Under the pieces are notes generated by a model. It did not search any database. It was given only the letters and a program-made list of their open reading frames with translations, and was not told the origin of the DNA. A program made the position numbers and the translations under genes. Below are positions 1-6,113 of a stretch of 12,102 bases of DNA, piece by piece; the stretch's first letter is position 1, and each line of letters opens with the position of its first letter. This DNA comes from an uncultured Ruminococcus sp. (GTDB lineage: Bacteria > Bacillota > Clostridia > Oscillospirales > CAG-272). The DNA lies in contig CACZSC010000285.1 of NCBI GenBank assembly GCA_902783755.1, positions 1 to 12,102 of the forward strand. Direction: 5' to 3'.

Positions 1-1332
1 TCCTTCCTTTGCGGAACCTCCTGCAGAGTCTCCCTCTACTATGAATATCTCTGAGAGGGACGGATCCTTTTCGGAGCAGTCGGCCAGCTTTCCGGGAAGT
101 GAGGTGGAATCGAGGGCCGTCTTTCTTCTCGCAAGTTCCCTTGCCTTCCTCGCGGCTTCCCTTGCCCTTCCGGCCTTGATGCATTTATCTACTATTATTT
201 TGGCCTGGCTCGGATTCTCCTCAAGGAAAGCCATGAGCTCTTCCTTGGTAGCCGAGTCCACGAGGGTCCTCATGCCCGGGTTTCCGAGCTTGGTCTTGGT
301 CTGTCCTTCGAACTGGGGTTCCGAGAGCTTTACGGACACTATGGCCGTAAGACCTTCCCTGACATCGTCCCCGTCCATGTCCGGATCCTTGTCCTTGAGT
401 ATCTTAGCCTTCCTCGCATAGTCGTTGAACACCTTGGTGAGGGCCGCCTTGAATCCCACCAGGTGGGTGCCTCCCTCGACGGTGTTGATGTTGTTCGCAT
501 AGGAAAAGATGTTCTCCGAATAGGAATCTGTCCACTGGAGGGCGACCTCGACCTCGCTGTCCTTCTTCACCGTTTCGTAATATATGATGGAGTCATGGAT
601 GGGCGTCTTGTTCTTGTTCTGGAACTGGACGTATTCCTTGATACCGCCTTCGTAACAGTAGGTCTCCTTCTTCTTCTTTTCTCCTCTTTCATCCTCGAGG
701 GTTATCTTGAGTCCCTTGTTCAGGAAAGCCATTTCCCTGAGGCGTGCCTGGAGAGTCTCGAAGCTGTATACAGTCTCCTCGAATATCTCCGCATCGGGTT
801 TGAATATGGTGTGGCAGCCCGTCTTGTTCCCGCAGTCTCCGACCACGGTCACTTCGCAGGTCTTCTTTCCCCTGGAATACTCCTGACGGTATATGTGTCC
901 GTTCCTCAGGGATTCCACGAGCATGTATTCCGAAAGGGCGTTAACGACTGAAGCGCCTACTCCGTGAAGACCTCCGGATACCTTGTATCCGCCTTCGCCG
1001 AACTTGCCTCCGGCATGGAGCACCGTCATTATGACCTCCATGGCGGGCTTGTGCATCTTGGGATGCTCGTCTACGGGCATTCCTCTTCCGTCATCCGTGA
1101 CCTCGATGGAATTGTCCTCTCTGATCTTTACCTGGATGTGGGAACAGTAACCGGCCAGAGCCTCGTCGACGGAGTTGTCGACTATCTCGTAGACCAGATG
1201 ATGAAGGCCCCTCGTACCGGTGCTGCCGATGTACATTCCGGGGCGTTTCCTTACAGGTTCCAATCCCTCAAGGACCTGTATCTGTTCCGCGTTGTACTCT
1301 TTTCCAATATCCTTTTGAATTTCTGTCGCCAT
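1..1332 (-). CDS. gyrB: DNA gyrase subunit B, 5' part (runs off left edge)
   Basis: This is the ATPase subunit of DNA gyrase, which with GyrA introduces negative supercoils. Read on the minus strand, 444 codons are present from ATG at 1332 and the frame is still open at base 1. The GHKL ATPase fold is visible: EIVDNSVDEALAGY (residues 49-62, with the expected catalytic Glu49 and Mg-binding Asn53), DDGRGMP (80-86) and the GGLHGVGASVVNALS lid region (120-134). The transducer domain carries the QTK loop at 344-346. The Toprim domain begins with EGDSAGGSAK at 433-442, where the window cuts it off. The start is supported by AAGGAG (1338-1343) five bases upstream. ParE is the main alternative, but the position beside dnaA favours GyrB. 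Most Bacillota carry gyrB downstream of recF; here it is divergent from dnaA. Confidence 0.96.
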   Translation of the reverse strand, partial: MATEIQKDIGKEYNAEQIQVLEGLEPVRKRPGMYIGSTGTRGLHHLVYEIVDNSVDEALAGYCSHIQVKIREDNSIEVTDDGRGMPVDEHPKMHKPAMEVIMTVLHAGGKFGEGGYKVSGGLHGVGASVVNALSEYMLVESLRNGHIYRQEYSRGKKTCEVTVVGDCGNKTGCHTIFKPDAEIFEETVYSFETLQARLREMAFLNKGLKITLEDERGEKKKKETYCYEGGIKEYVQFQNKNKTPIHDSIIYYETVKKDSEVEVALQWTDSYSENIFSYANNINTVEGGTHLVGFKAALTKVFNDYARKAKILKDKDPDMDGDDVREGLTAIVSVKLSEPQFEGQTKTKLGNPGMRTLVDSATKEELMAFLEENPSQAKIIVDKCIKAGRAREAARKARELARRKTALDSTSLPGKLADCSEKDPSLSEIFIVEGDSAGGSAKEG

Positions 1333-1385
1333 TTTTTCTCCTTACTCTTGATTTTTTACAGATTTTCGGATAATCTAACTATGCG

Positions 1386-1414
1386 ATTATACTCATATAG
1401 GGATTAAAAATCAA
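1386..1414 (-). promoter_or_regulatory. gyrB promoter, sigma-70/sigma-A type
   Basis: On the minus strand there is a -35 TTGATT (1414-1409), a 17-base spacer and a perfect -10 TATAAT (1391-1386). It lies 54 bases before the gyrB start codon, leaving a short leader that includes the AAGGAG ribosome site. No other good match occurs nearby on this strand. Assignment is by motif only. Confidence 0.75.
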
Positions 1415-1445
1415 GGATTTGAGCGTATTTTTTAGCTCAGACCTC

Positions 1446-1469
1446 TTTTTTTGCAAAAAAATTTTTTGC
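1446..1469. repeat. Overlapping A/T-tract palindromes in the origin region
   Basis: A perfect palindrome of seven T, GC, seven A (1446-1461) overlaps a second inverted repeat, GC-A7-T6-GC (1453-1469). Together they form a rigid A-tract/T-tract block between the gyrB promoter and the DnaA boxes. Such tracts can bend or destabilise DNA at origins. It is not obviously a terminator, because no convergent gene end lies here. Role inferred only. Confidence 0.5.
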
Positions 1470-1514
1470 GGCCTTTATTTTGGCGATTTTTTCAAAACCA
1501 CAACATCTTGGACC

Positions 1515-1609
1515 TGTGGAAAAGTTGATTGTTTTTTTCCACAATAAGTGGAAAAGTGCCGTAAAACCTAATATTTACGCTTTTACCCTGTGGATATTCC
1601 TGTGGAAAA
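1515..1609. promoter_or_regulatory. oriC: DnaA-box cluster upstream of dnaA (left oriC part)
   Basis: Five 9-mers resemble the DnaA box TTATCCACA. They are TTTTCCACA on the minus strand at 1515-1523, TTTTCCACA on the plus strand at 1535-1543, TTTTCCACT minus at 1547-1555, ATATCCACA minus at 1589-1597 and TTTTCCACA minus at 1601-1609. They lie in an AT-rich 323 bp gap. The last two are tandem with three bases between them and sit just upstream of the dnaA extended -10, so they probably serve both initiation and dnaA autoregulation. The rest of the gap (about 1415-1514) is AT-rich with A/T tracts and shows no gene. Confidence 0.85.
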
Positions 1610-1616
1610 CTATTTC

Positions 1617-1625
1617 TGTTAGAAT
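1617..1625 (+). promoter_or_regulatory. Candidate dnaA promoter (extended -10)
   Basis: TGTTAGAAT reads as an extended -10 (TG-N-TAGAAT) 30 bases before the dnaA start. The expected -35 position (about 1597-1602, TTCCTG) is poor and overlaps DnaA boxes, which fits an extended -10 promoter that bound DnaA could block. Motif-based and uncertain. Confidence 0.45.
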
Positions 1626-1655
1626 ATCCTGGTACACAAGAAAGAACGAAGAGAT

Positions 1656-2981
1656 ATGAATAAATCAGAACTCAAACAGAATTGGGAAAGGGTACTCGAG
1701 CTTCTTTACGGGAAGCTCGATGTTGCTGTTGTGAAAACCTTTTTCCTGCCTCTTTCGCCCGGCAAGCTTTCCGAAAAGGAAGGGAACCTCTACATGATCT
1801 CGGAAAACAGCCGCTTTTTCCAGAACACCATAAACAGATATCAGGATACTGTAGTCGACGTTACCGAGACCGTATTCGGCAAACCCTATTTCATCGTCGT
1901 CACCGAGTCCATACTTTCGGACGATGACAAAAAGGACGACCAGCAGAAGGAAGACTATCTGAATCCGAAATACACCTTCGACAGCTTCGTCACAGGTCCC
2001 ACTAACAGGATGGCCTATGCGGCTTCCATGGCTGTAGCTGACGGTTTCACCAAGACCTACAATCCCCTTTTCATATATGCGGGATCCGGACTTGGGAAGA
2101 CCCATCTCATGCATGCCATAGGTCATTTCGTAAAGCTCCACAAACCCAAGAAGAAGATACTCTACGTGTCTGCTGAATCCTTCGTTTCCGAACTCATAGA
2201 AGCCATAAGGACCAAAAAGCAGAACCAGTTCAAGGACAAGTACAGGAAGGTGGACTATCTTCTCTTCGACGACGTACAGTTCATAGAGGGCAACAAAACG
2301 GCTGAAGAGGAACTCTACTATACCTTCGAAGCTTTGAGAGACGCCAACAAGCAGATGGTATTCACATCGGACAGACCTCCGAAGGAACTGGGAGACATTC
2401 CCGAAAGGCTGGTCTCGCGATTCGTATGGGGAGTAATGGTGGATATACAGCCTCCTGATTACGAGACAAGGATGGCCATACTCAAGAACAAGGCTGTCCT
2501 CGAGCAGGTCGATATATCGAAGCCCGAAGTTATCGAAGTATTCGACCTCATAGCCCACAGCATCACCAACAACATACGGGAACTCGAAGGAGCCTTTACG
2601 AGAGTACTGGCATTTTCTACTCTTTCCGGTGAAGACATAACTCCTTCTCTTGCCAGGAGAGTCCTTTCCGACGTAATAGTCGAAGAAAAGAAGGTTCTTA
2701 CACCTGAAAAGATAAAGAAGGCCGTCAGCGACTATTACGGACTTTCCGCAGGCGCTCTTGATTCTTCTAAGAGGTCGAGGGATATTTCCTACCCGAGGCA
2801 CATAGCCATATATCTCATCAGAAGAGAACTGGGTCTTTCATATCCTACGATAGGAAAGATCTTCGGCGGCAAGGATCATACGAGCATCATGCACAGCTGC
2901 GACGTCATAGAGAGCGAACTTAAATTTTCTAAGGAACTCTCTTCCACACTTGATGGTATAATAAAGTCGATAGATTTGTAG
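1656..2981 (+). CDS. dnaA: Chromosomal replication initiator protein DnaA
   Basis: DnaA binds DnaA boxes, oligomerises with ATP and opens the origin. The protein is 441 residues, typical for the family. Domain I is about residues 1-85, followed by a short acidic/lysine linker (domain II, about 88-102). The AAA+ domain III holds the Walker A region AGSGLGKT (142-149), Walker B LLFDD (202-206), sensor-1 FTSD (236-239) and box VII ERLVSRF (250-256), in which R255 should be the arginine finger. Domain IV holds the DNA-binding helix-turn-helix with GGKDHTSIMHS (404-414). Two small departures from common sequences are Ala142 in place of the first Walker A Gly and Val257 after the SRF motif. The ribosome site is weak (GAAGAG at 1648-1653, very close to ATG). 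The start is chosen because the N-terminus aligns with normal domain I. It is flanked by box clusters on both sides. Confidence 0.98.
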   Translation: MNKSELKQNWERVLELLYGKLDVAVVKTFFLPLSPGKLSEKEGNLYMISENSRFFQNTINRYQDTVVDVTETVFGKPYFIVVTESILSDDDKKDDQQKEDYLNPKYTFDSFVTGPTNRMAYAASMAVADGFTKTYNPLFIYAGSGLGKTHLMHAIGHFVKLHKPKKKILYVSAESFVSELIEAIRTKKQNQFKDKYRKVDYLLFDDVQFIEGNKTAEEELYYTFEALRDANKQMVFTSDRPPKELGDIPERLVSRFVWGVMVDIQPPDYETRMAILKNKAVLEQVDISKPEVIEVFDLIAHSITNNIRELEGAFTRVLAFSTLSGEDITPSLARRVLSDVIVEEKKVLTPEKIKKAVSDYYGLSAGALDSSKRSRDISYPRHIAIYLIRRELGLSYPTIGKIFGGKDHTSIMHSCDVIESELKFSKELSSTLDGIIKSIDL

Positions 2982-3001
2982 CCTGTGAATTTTGTTGACA
3001 G

Positions 3002-3073
3002 TTTTCCACAGCTTTTGCACAGGCCTTTTCCGCCTTTTATAAGGGTTTGAGGACATTATCCACATTTTCCACA
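3002..3073 (+). promoter_or_regulatory. oriC: DnaA-box cluster between dnaA and dnaN (right oriC part)
   Basis: Four plus-strand boxes are present: TTTTCCACA (3002-3010), TTTTGCACA (3013-3021), the perfect consensus TTATCCACA (3056-3064) and TTTTCCACA (3065-3073). The last two are directly abutting. An AT-rich stretch follows at about 3095-3111, a candidate unwinding element just before dnaN. In B. subtilis unwinding occurs downstream of dnaA beside such paired boxes. I infer the same here because this cluster holds the only perfect box and points into AT-rich DNA. Confidence 0.85.
3015..3043 (+). promoter_or_regulatory. Candidate dnaN promoter
   Basis: There is a -35-like TTGCAC (3015-3020), a 17-base spacer and -10 TATAAG (3038-3043). 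The -35 matches only half the consensus and overlaps a DnaA box, so DnaA could modulate dnaN. dnaN may also be read from the dnaA promoter, as no terminator is visible between them. Confidence 0.35.
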
Positions 3074-3123
3074 GACCAACAACAGCATCAGCACTTTAAA
3101 TTAATATCAAATGAGGTTTCACG

Positions 3124-4236
3124 ATGAAGTTCACATGTTCACAGACCGCTCTTTTAAGAGCCGTCAACACCTGCAGCAAGGCAGTTTCCACAAGAACGAC
3201 CATTCCAATCCTTAAGGGCATACTCATAAGAGTCGAAGACGGAAGAGCAACTCTTACCTCTTCCGATCTCAATATGAGCATAGAAACGAGTTTCGACGTT
3301 CAGAACTATACTCCCGGAAGCACGGTAGTTTCTGCAAAATATCTCGGAGAAATAGTAAGGAAACTTCCAAATTCCCTCATCACTCTGAGCACAGAGGAAG
3401 AACCTGGAAAACTCACAATAAACTGCCTCGGTTCCAACTTCGGTATCGTGACTCTCAATGCAGATGAATTTCCTCTCATAGGAGGAATAGAATCAAAGGA
3501 TTTCTTCGAACTCAACAGAAAGGATTTCAAGGATCTTCTCAATAAGTGCGTATTCTCTGCAAGTATAGATGAAAAGAAAGGGATACTTACAGGCTGCCTT
3601 CTCAATATAGAGAAAAACCAGATAGAAGCTGTAGCTCTCGACGGTTTCAGAATGGCTATAGTAAGAAAACAAAGTGGTTCTCTCAAGGAAAAGAAAGTCA
3701 TAATACCGGCTTCTATACTCAGCGAGATTTACAAGATACTCAATGAAGAGGAAGGTTCCGATCAGATATCGGTAGTATTCGAAGACAAAAAAGCAGAATT
3801 CCTTACTGAAGATACGAGAGTCAATGCAAGGCTTCTTGAAGGAGAGTTCATCAACTACAACGGCATACTTCCGGCTGAATGGAACACAAGAGTTACAGTC
3901 AACAGGGAAGATATGCTCAACTCCATAGAAAGAGCTTCACTCTTTGCAAGAGAAGGAAAGAACAACCTCATAAAAATAAAGGTGAACAAAGACAATCTCG
4001 ACATAAATTCGAGGTCTGAGGAAGGAAACGTCAACGAGACCGTAGGAGCAGACGTCAGCGGAAATGAACTTCTCATAGGATTCAACTCAAAGTATCTCCT
4101 CGACATACTCAAAGTCATAACCGATGAAGAAGTGGTGTTCGAAATGGGATCGAGCGTCAGCTCATGTCTCATAAAGCCTGTTGAAGGAAACGAATTCACT
4201 TATCTGGTACTTCCGGTAAGGATCAATGCAGTTTAA
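3124..4236 (+). CDS. dnaN: DNA polymerase III beta subunit (sliding clamp)
   Basis: This is the beta clamp, which encircles DNA as a dimer and tethers the replicative polymerase, MutS, the ligase and others. It is 370 residues, the normal length for three repeated clamp domains (about 1-120, 125-245 and 246-370). Recognisable family sequence includes the N-terminal TTIPILKGILI segment, LDGFRMAIVR in the middle and the C-terminal VLPVRI, part of the hydrophobic cleft that binds clamp partners. ATG 3124 is preceded by GAGG (3113-3116) at seven bases. It lies 142 bases after dnaA, and its stop overlaps the recF start by one base (TAATG), which suggests translational coupling. Base composition is visibly more AT-rich here and in recF than in the later genes. 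Confidence 0.98.
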   Translation: MKFTCSQTALLRAVNTCSKAVSTRTTIPILKGILIRVEDGRATLTSSDLNMSIETSFDVQNYTPGSTVVSAKYLGEIVRKLPNSLITLSTEEEPGKLTINCLGSNFGIVTLNADEFPLIGGIESKDFFELNRKDFKDLLNKCVFSASIDEKKGILTGCLLNIEKNQIEAVALDGFRMAIVRKQSGSLKEKKVIIPASILSEIYKILNEEEGSDQISVVFEDKKAEFLTEDTRVNARLLEGEFINYNGILPAEWNTRVTVNREDMLNSIERASLFAREGKNNLIKIKVNKDNLDINSRSEEGNVNETVGADVSGNELLIGFNSKYLLDILKVITDEEVVFEMGSSVSSCLIKPVEGNEFTYLVLPVRINAV

Positions 4237-5324
4237 TGTACTTCAAAAGCGTAAGTCTTGAAAATTTCAGAAACTATGGAGAATTAAGTTTGGAATTTGA
4301 TTCCAAACTTAATCTTATCACGGGACAAAATGCCCAGGGAAAGACCAATCTCATAGAATCGCTGTTCATAATGGGTCTCGGGAAATCCTTCAGGACCAGC
4401 AAGGACAATGAGATGATATCCTTCGATAAGGATTATGCCAGATCGAGAACAGTCGTTGTCGATGGAGATAAAGAGACTTCCATAGAGATAATATACAAAA
4501 AAGAAGGAAAGATAATAAAGGTAGATGGAGCTAGTCTTCAGAAAAATTCAGAACTTCTCGAAAACGTATATATAGTTGTTTTTTCACCTGACGATTTAAG
4601 GATAGTGAAAGACGGTCCTGAAAGCAGAAGAAAATTCATAGACAGGGAACTCTGCCAGATTAAACCAATATATTATTCGGATCTGGGCAATTACAAAAAG
4701 GTTCTCAAACAGAGAAATTATCTTCTGAAAAACGACTATAAGGACAGGACTCTTTTCGAAGTTTTCGACGATTCTCTTGCTGAATACGGGTCGAGGATAA
4801 TAGAGGAAAGATACAGATTCACCGAAAGACTTTCTGAAATAAGCAGAAAGATACATTCGGATATATCGGGAAATAAAGAAGTACTCGATATAAAATACGA
4901 AACTTCCTTCAGAAGAGGTGTTACTAAAGATGAGTATCTTGAAGCACTAATAAGGGGTTTCGAAAGAGACAGATACAGAGGATTCACCGAGACCGGTCCT
5001 CATAAAGACGATCTGTGCATACTGGTAGACGGAAAGGATATAAGGGCCTACGGATCCCAGGGACAGCAGAGGACTGCATCTCTTTCACTGAAATTAGCCG
5101 AAATAGAGCTCATAAGACAGGAGACGGGAAAAAGCGCGGTGCTCCTCCTTGATGACGTTCTTTCGGAACTGGATATGCAGAGGCAGAAATACCTTATAGA
5201 CTCCATGGCGGATATACAGGTATTCATAACAGCTACGGAGATAGATAAAGATCTAAGGGCCATGCTGCCCGAAGGAAAAACGTTTTTTATTGACAACGGC
5301 AAAGTCGATATATATAATTACTAA
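4236..5324 (+). CDS. recF: DNA replication and repair protein RecF
   Basis: RecF is an SMC-like ATPase that with RecO and RecR loads RecA at single-strand gaps and stalled forks. The 362-residue protein has Walker A GQNAQGKT (30-37), the GPHKDD motif (254-259), the ABC signature GSQGQQRT (273-280) and Walker B LLLDDVLSELD (303-313). This is the complete single-head arrangement without a long coiled coil. The start overlaps the dnaN stop by one base. The small S4-domain gene (yaaA) often found between dnaN and recF in Bacillota is absent, and gyrB does not follow. The last 12 codons also encode a perfect promoter for the next gene (see 5290-5318). Confidence 0.97.
   Translation: MYFKSVSLENFRNYGELSLEFDSKLNLITGQNAQGKTNLIESLFIMGLGKSFRTSKDNEMISFDKDYARSRTVVVDGDKETSIEIIYKKEGKIIKVDGASLQKNSELLENVYIVVFSPDDLRIVKDGPESRRKFIDRELCQIKPIYYSDLGNYKKVLKQRNYLLKNDYKDRTLFEVFDDSLAEYGSRIIEERYRFTERLSEISRKIHSDISGNKEVLDIKYETSFRRGVTKDEYLEALIRGFERDRYRGFTETGPHKDDLCILVDGKDIRAYGSQGQQRTASLSLKLAEIELIRQETGKSAVLLLDDVLSELDMQRQKYLIDSMADIQVFITATEIDKDLRAMLPEGKTFFIDNGKVDIYNY
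5290..5318 (+). promoter_or_regulatory. Perfect-consensus promoter for rpmH, inside recF
   Basis: TTGACA (5290-5295), a spacer of exactly 17 bases (5296-5312) and TATAAT (5313-5318) match both sigma-A hexamers in full. The promoter lies in the last codons of recF, and transcription would begin near 5325, just past the recF stop, about 38 bases before the rpmH ATG. High expression is expected for a ribosomal protein gene. No other promoter in the window matches this well. Confidence 0.9.
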
Positions 5325-5330
5325 GCTATG

Positions 5331-5346
5331 CCCAAAAATGTTTGGG
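5331..5346 (+). promoter_or_regulatory. Short hairpin in the rpmH leader
   Basis: CCCAAA, a four-base AATG loop and TTTGGG form a perfect six-base-pair stem. It ends three bases before the AGGAGG ribosome site (5349-5354) and begins about six bases after the predicted transcription start. No T-run follows, so it is not a terminator. It could stabilise the 5' end or tune ribosome access; this is inference. Confidence 0.5.
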
Positions 5347-5362
5347 AAAGGAGGCGGAACAA

Positions 5363-5506
5363 ATGGCAAAAGGAAAGATGACCTATCAACCTAAAAAAGG
5401 TCAGAGAGCTAAGGAACACGGCTTCAGAAAGAGAATGTCCACAAAGAACGGAAGAAACGTTCTTAAGAGAAGAAGAATGAAGGGCAGAAAATCTCTCAGC
5501 GCATAA
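5363..5506 (+). CDS. rpmH: 50S ribosomal protein L34
   Basis: L34 is a tiny, highly basic protein of the large ribosomal subunit. The 47-residue product contains the family hallmarks MTYQPKK (6-12), HGFRKRMST (19-27) and a C-terminal run of Arg/Lys ending GRKSLSA. The start ATG is preceded by a strong AGGAGG (5349-5354) at eight bases. The next gene, rnpA, is the usual partner of rpmH in bacteria. Expression should be driven by the consensus promoter at the end of recF. Confidence 0.97.
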   Translation: MAKGKMTYQPKKGQRAKEHGFRKRMSTKNGRNVLKRRRMKGRKSLSA

Positions 5507-5532
5507 AGGCCGCATAATTGCGAGCCCTTTTT
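5505..5532 (+). terminator. Weak terminator/attenuator-like hairpin between rpmH and rnpA
   Basis: AAAGG (5505-5509) pairs with CCTTT (5526-5530), and inside it CGCA (5511-5514) pairs with TGCG (5519-5522) around a TAAT loop. A small asymmetric internal loop separates the two stems. Five T (5528-5532) follow or overlap the stem. It starts at the rpmH stop codon. It may reduce read-through so that L34 is made in excess over the RNase P protein; the strength is uncertain. Confidence 0.5.
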
Positions 5533-5554
5533 GCTATTTGAGGATATTGTTCCC

Positions 5555-5893
5555 GTGAAAAGACAGGGAGTTCTCAGAAATAAGGAAGACTTCGATAAGC
5601 TTCGCAGTATGGGAAAATCCGTAAAGGGAAAGTATGCAGTACTGGTGTACAGACCCAACGACAAAGGCTTGAACCGCAAGGCTTTTTTGGCGAGCAAAAA
5701 AGTCGGTGACAGTGTCAGAAGACACAGAGCGGCAAGGCTTCTCCGGGAATCATACCGTCAGATAGAAAAGGAAAGAGATATTCCCCAAGGTTACGATTTT
5801 TTACTGATAGCAAGGACAGCCATAAACGATTCGAAATGTGCGGATGTGAAAGAAAATATTGAAGCCGCAATGAAAAAAGCCGGGATATTATGA
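5555..5893 (+). CDS. rnpA: Ribonuclease P protein component
   Basis: RnpA is the basic protein that helps the RNase P RNA bind and process tRNA 5' leaders. From GTG 5555 the product is 112 residues, normal for the family, and begins MKRQGVLRNKEDFDKL, which matches the usual MKR-start alignment. The signature is KKVGDSVRRHRAARLLRES, with RHR where many family members have RNR. GTG is preferred over the in-frame TTG at 5531 because GAGG (5540-5543) lies upstream of GTG at 11 bases, whereas nothing supports the TTG, which sits in the hairpin T-run. It overlaps yidD by four bases (ATGA). Confidence 0.93.
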   Translation: MKRQGVLRNKEDFDKLRSMGKSVKGKYAVLVYRPNDKGLNRKAFLASKKVGDSVRRHRAARLLRESYRQIEKERDIPQGYDFLLIARTAINDSKCADVKENIEAAMKKAGIL

Positions 5894-6099
5894 AATATAT
5901 ATTCATCTTCTTCATAAAATTCTATCAGATGTATATTTCCCCGAGATTTCCCGGGTGCTGTCGTTTCGTGCCAACGTGTTCGGCATACGCACTTGAGGCT
6001 ATACAGAAATACGGCGCCCTTAAAGGCGGTCTTCTTGCTGTAAAAAGAATTTTAAGATGCCATCCGGGAAACCCCGGTGGATATGATCCTGTACCATAG
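5890..6099 (+). CDS. yidD: Membrane protein insertion efficiency factor YidD
   Basis: YidD is a small membrane-associated protein that assists YidC/Sec insertion. The 69-residue product has an N-terminal hydrophobic/amphipathic segment (about 2-17), then the family motif CRFVPTCSAYALEAIQKYG (24-42) and the C-terminal RCHPGNPGGYDPVP (56-69). The conserved cysteines are at 23, 24, 30 and 57. The length is typical of the shorter family members. It overlaps the end of rnpA by four bases and sits 14 bases before yidC, as expected. There is no convincing separate ribosome site, so coupling to rnpA translation is likely. Confidence 0.95.
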   Translation: MKYIFIFFIKFYQMYISPRFPGCCRFVPTCSAYALEAIQKYGALKGGLLAVKRILRCHPGNPGGYDPVP

Positions 6100-6113
6100 G
6101 ATCTGGAGGTCAA

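Noticed and set aside
41..1407. Plus-strand open frames across 41-421, 463-951 and 964-1407
   Set aside because: They are antisense shadows of gyrB, which accounts for the whole stretch with full family motifs.
1531..1556. dnaA promoter using TTGATT at 1525-1530 as -35
   Set aside because: The -10 position at 17 bases reads GTGGAA, part of a DnaA box, and no alternative spacing gives a -10.
1665..2801. A 378-codon open frame on the minus strand inside dnaA
   Set aside because: It is an antisense shadow caused by dnaA codon bias; the product resembles no family I recognise and has no start context.
2995..3000. Perfect TTGACA just after the dnaA stop, as a dnaN promoter -35
   Set aside because: No -10-like hexamer lies at 16-18 bases; the position for -10 reads CACAGG. 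The weaker TTGCAC/TATAAG pair fits spacing better.
5531..5554. rnpA start at TTG 5531
   Set aside because: No ribosome site precedes it, it falls within a hairpin T-run, and the extra eight residues are not part of the family alignment.
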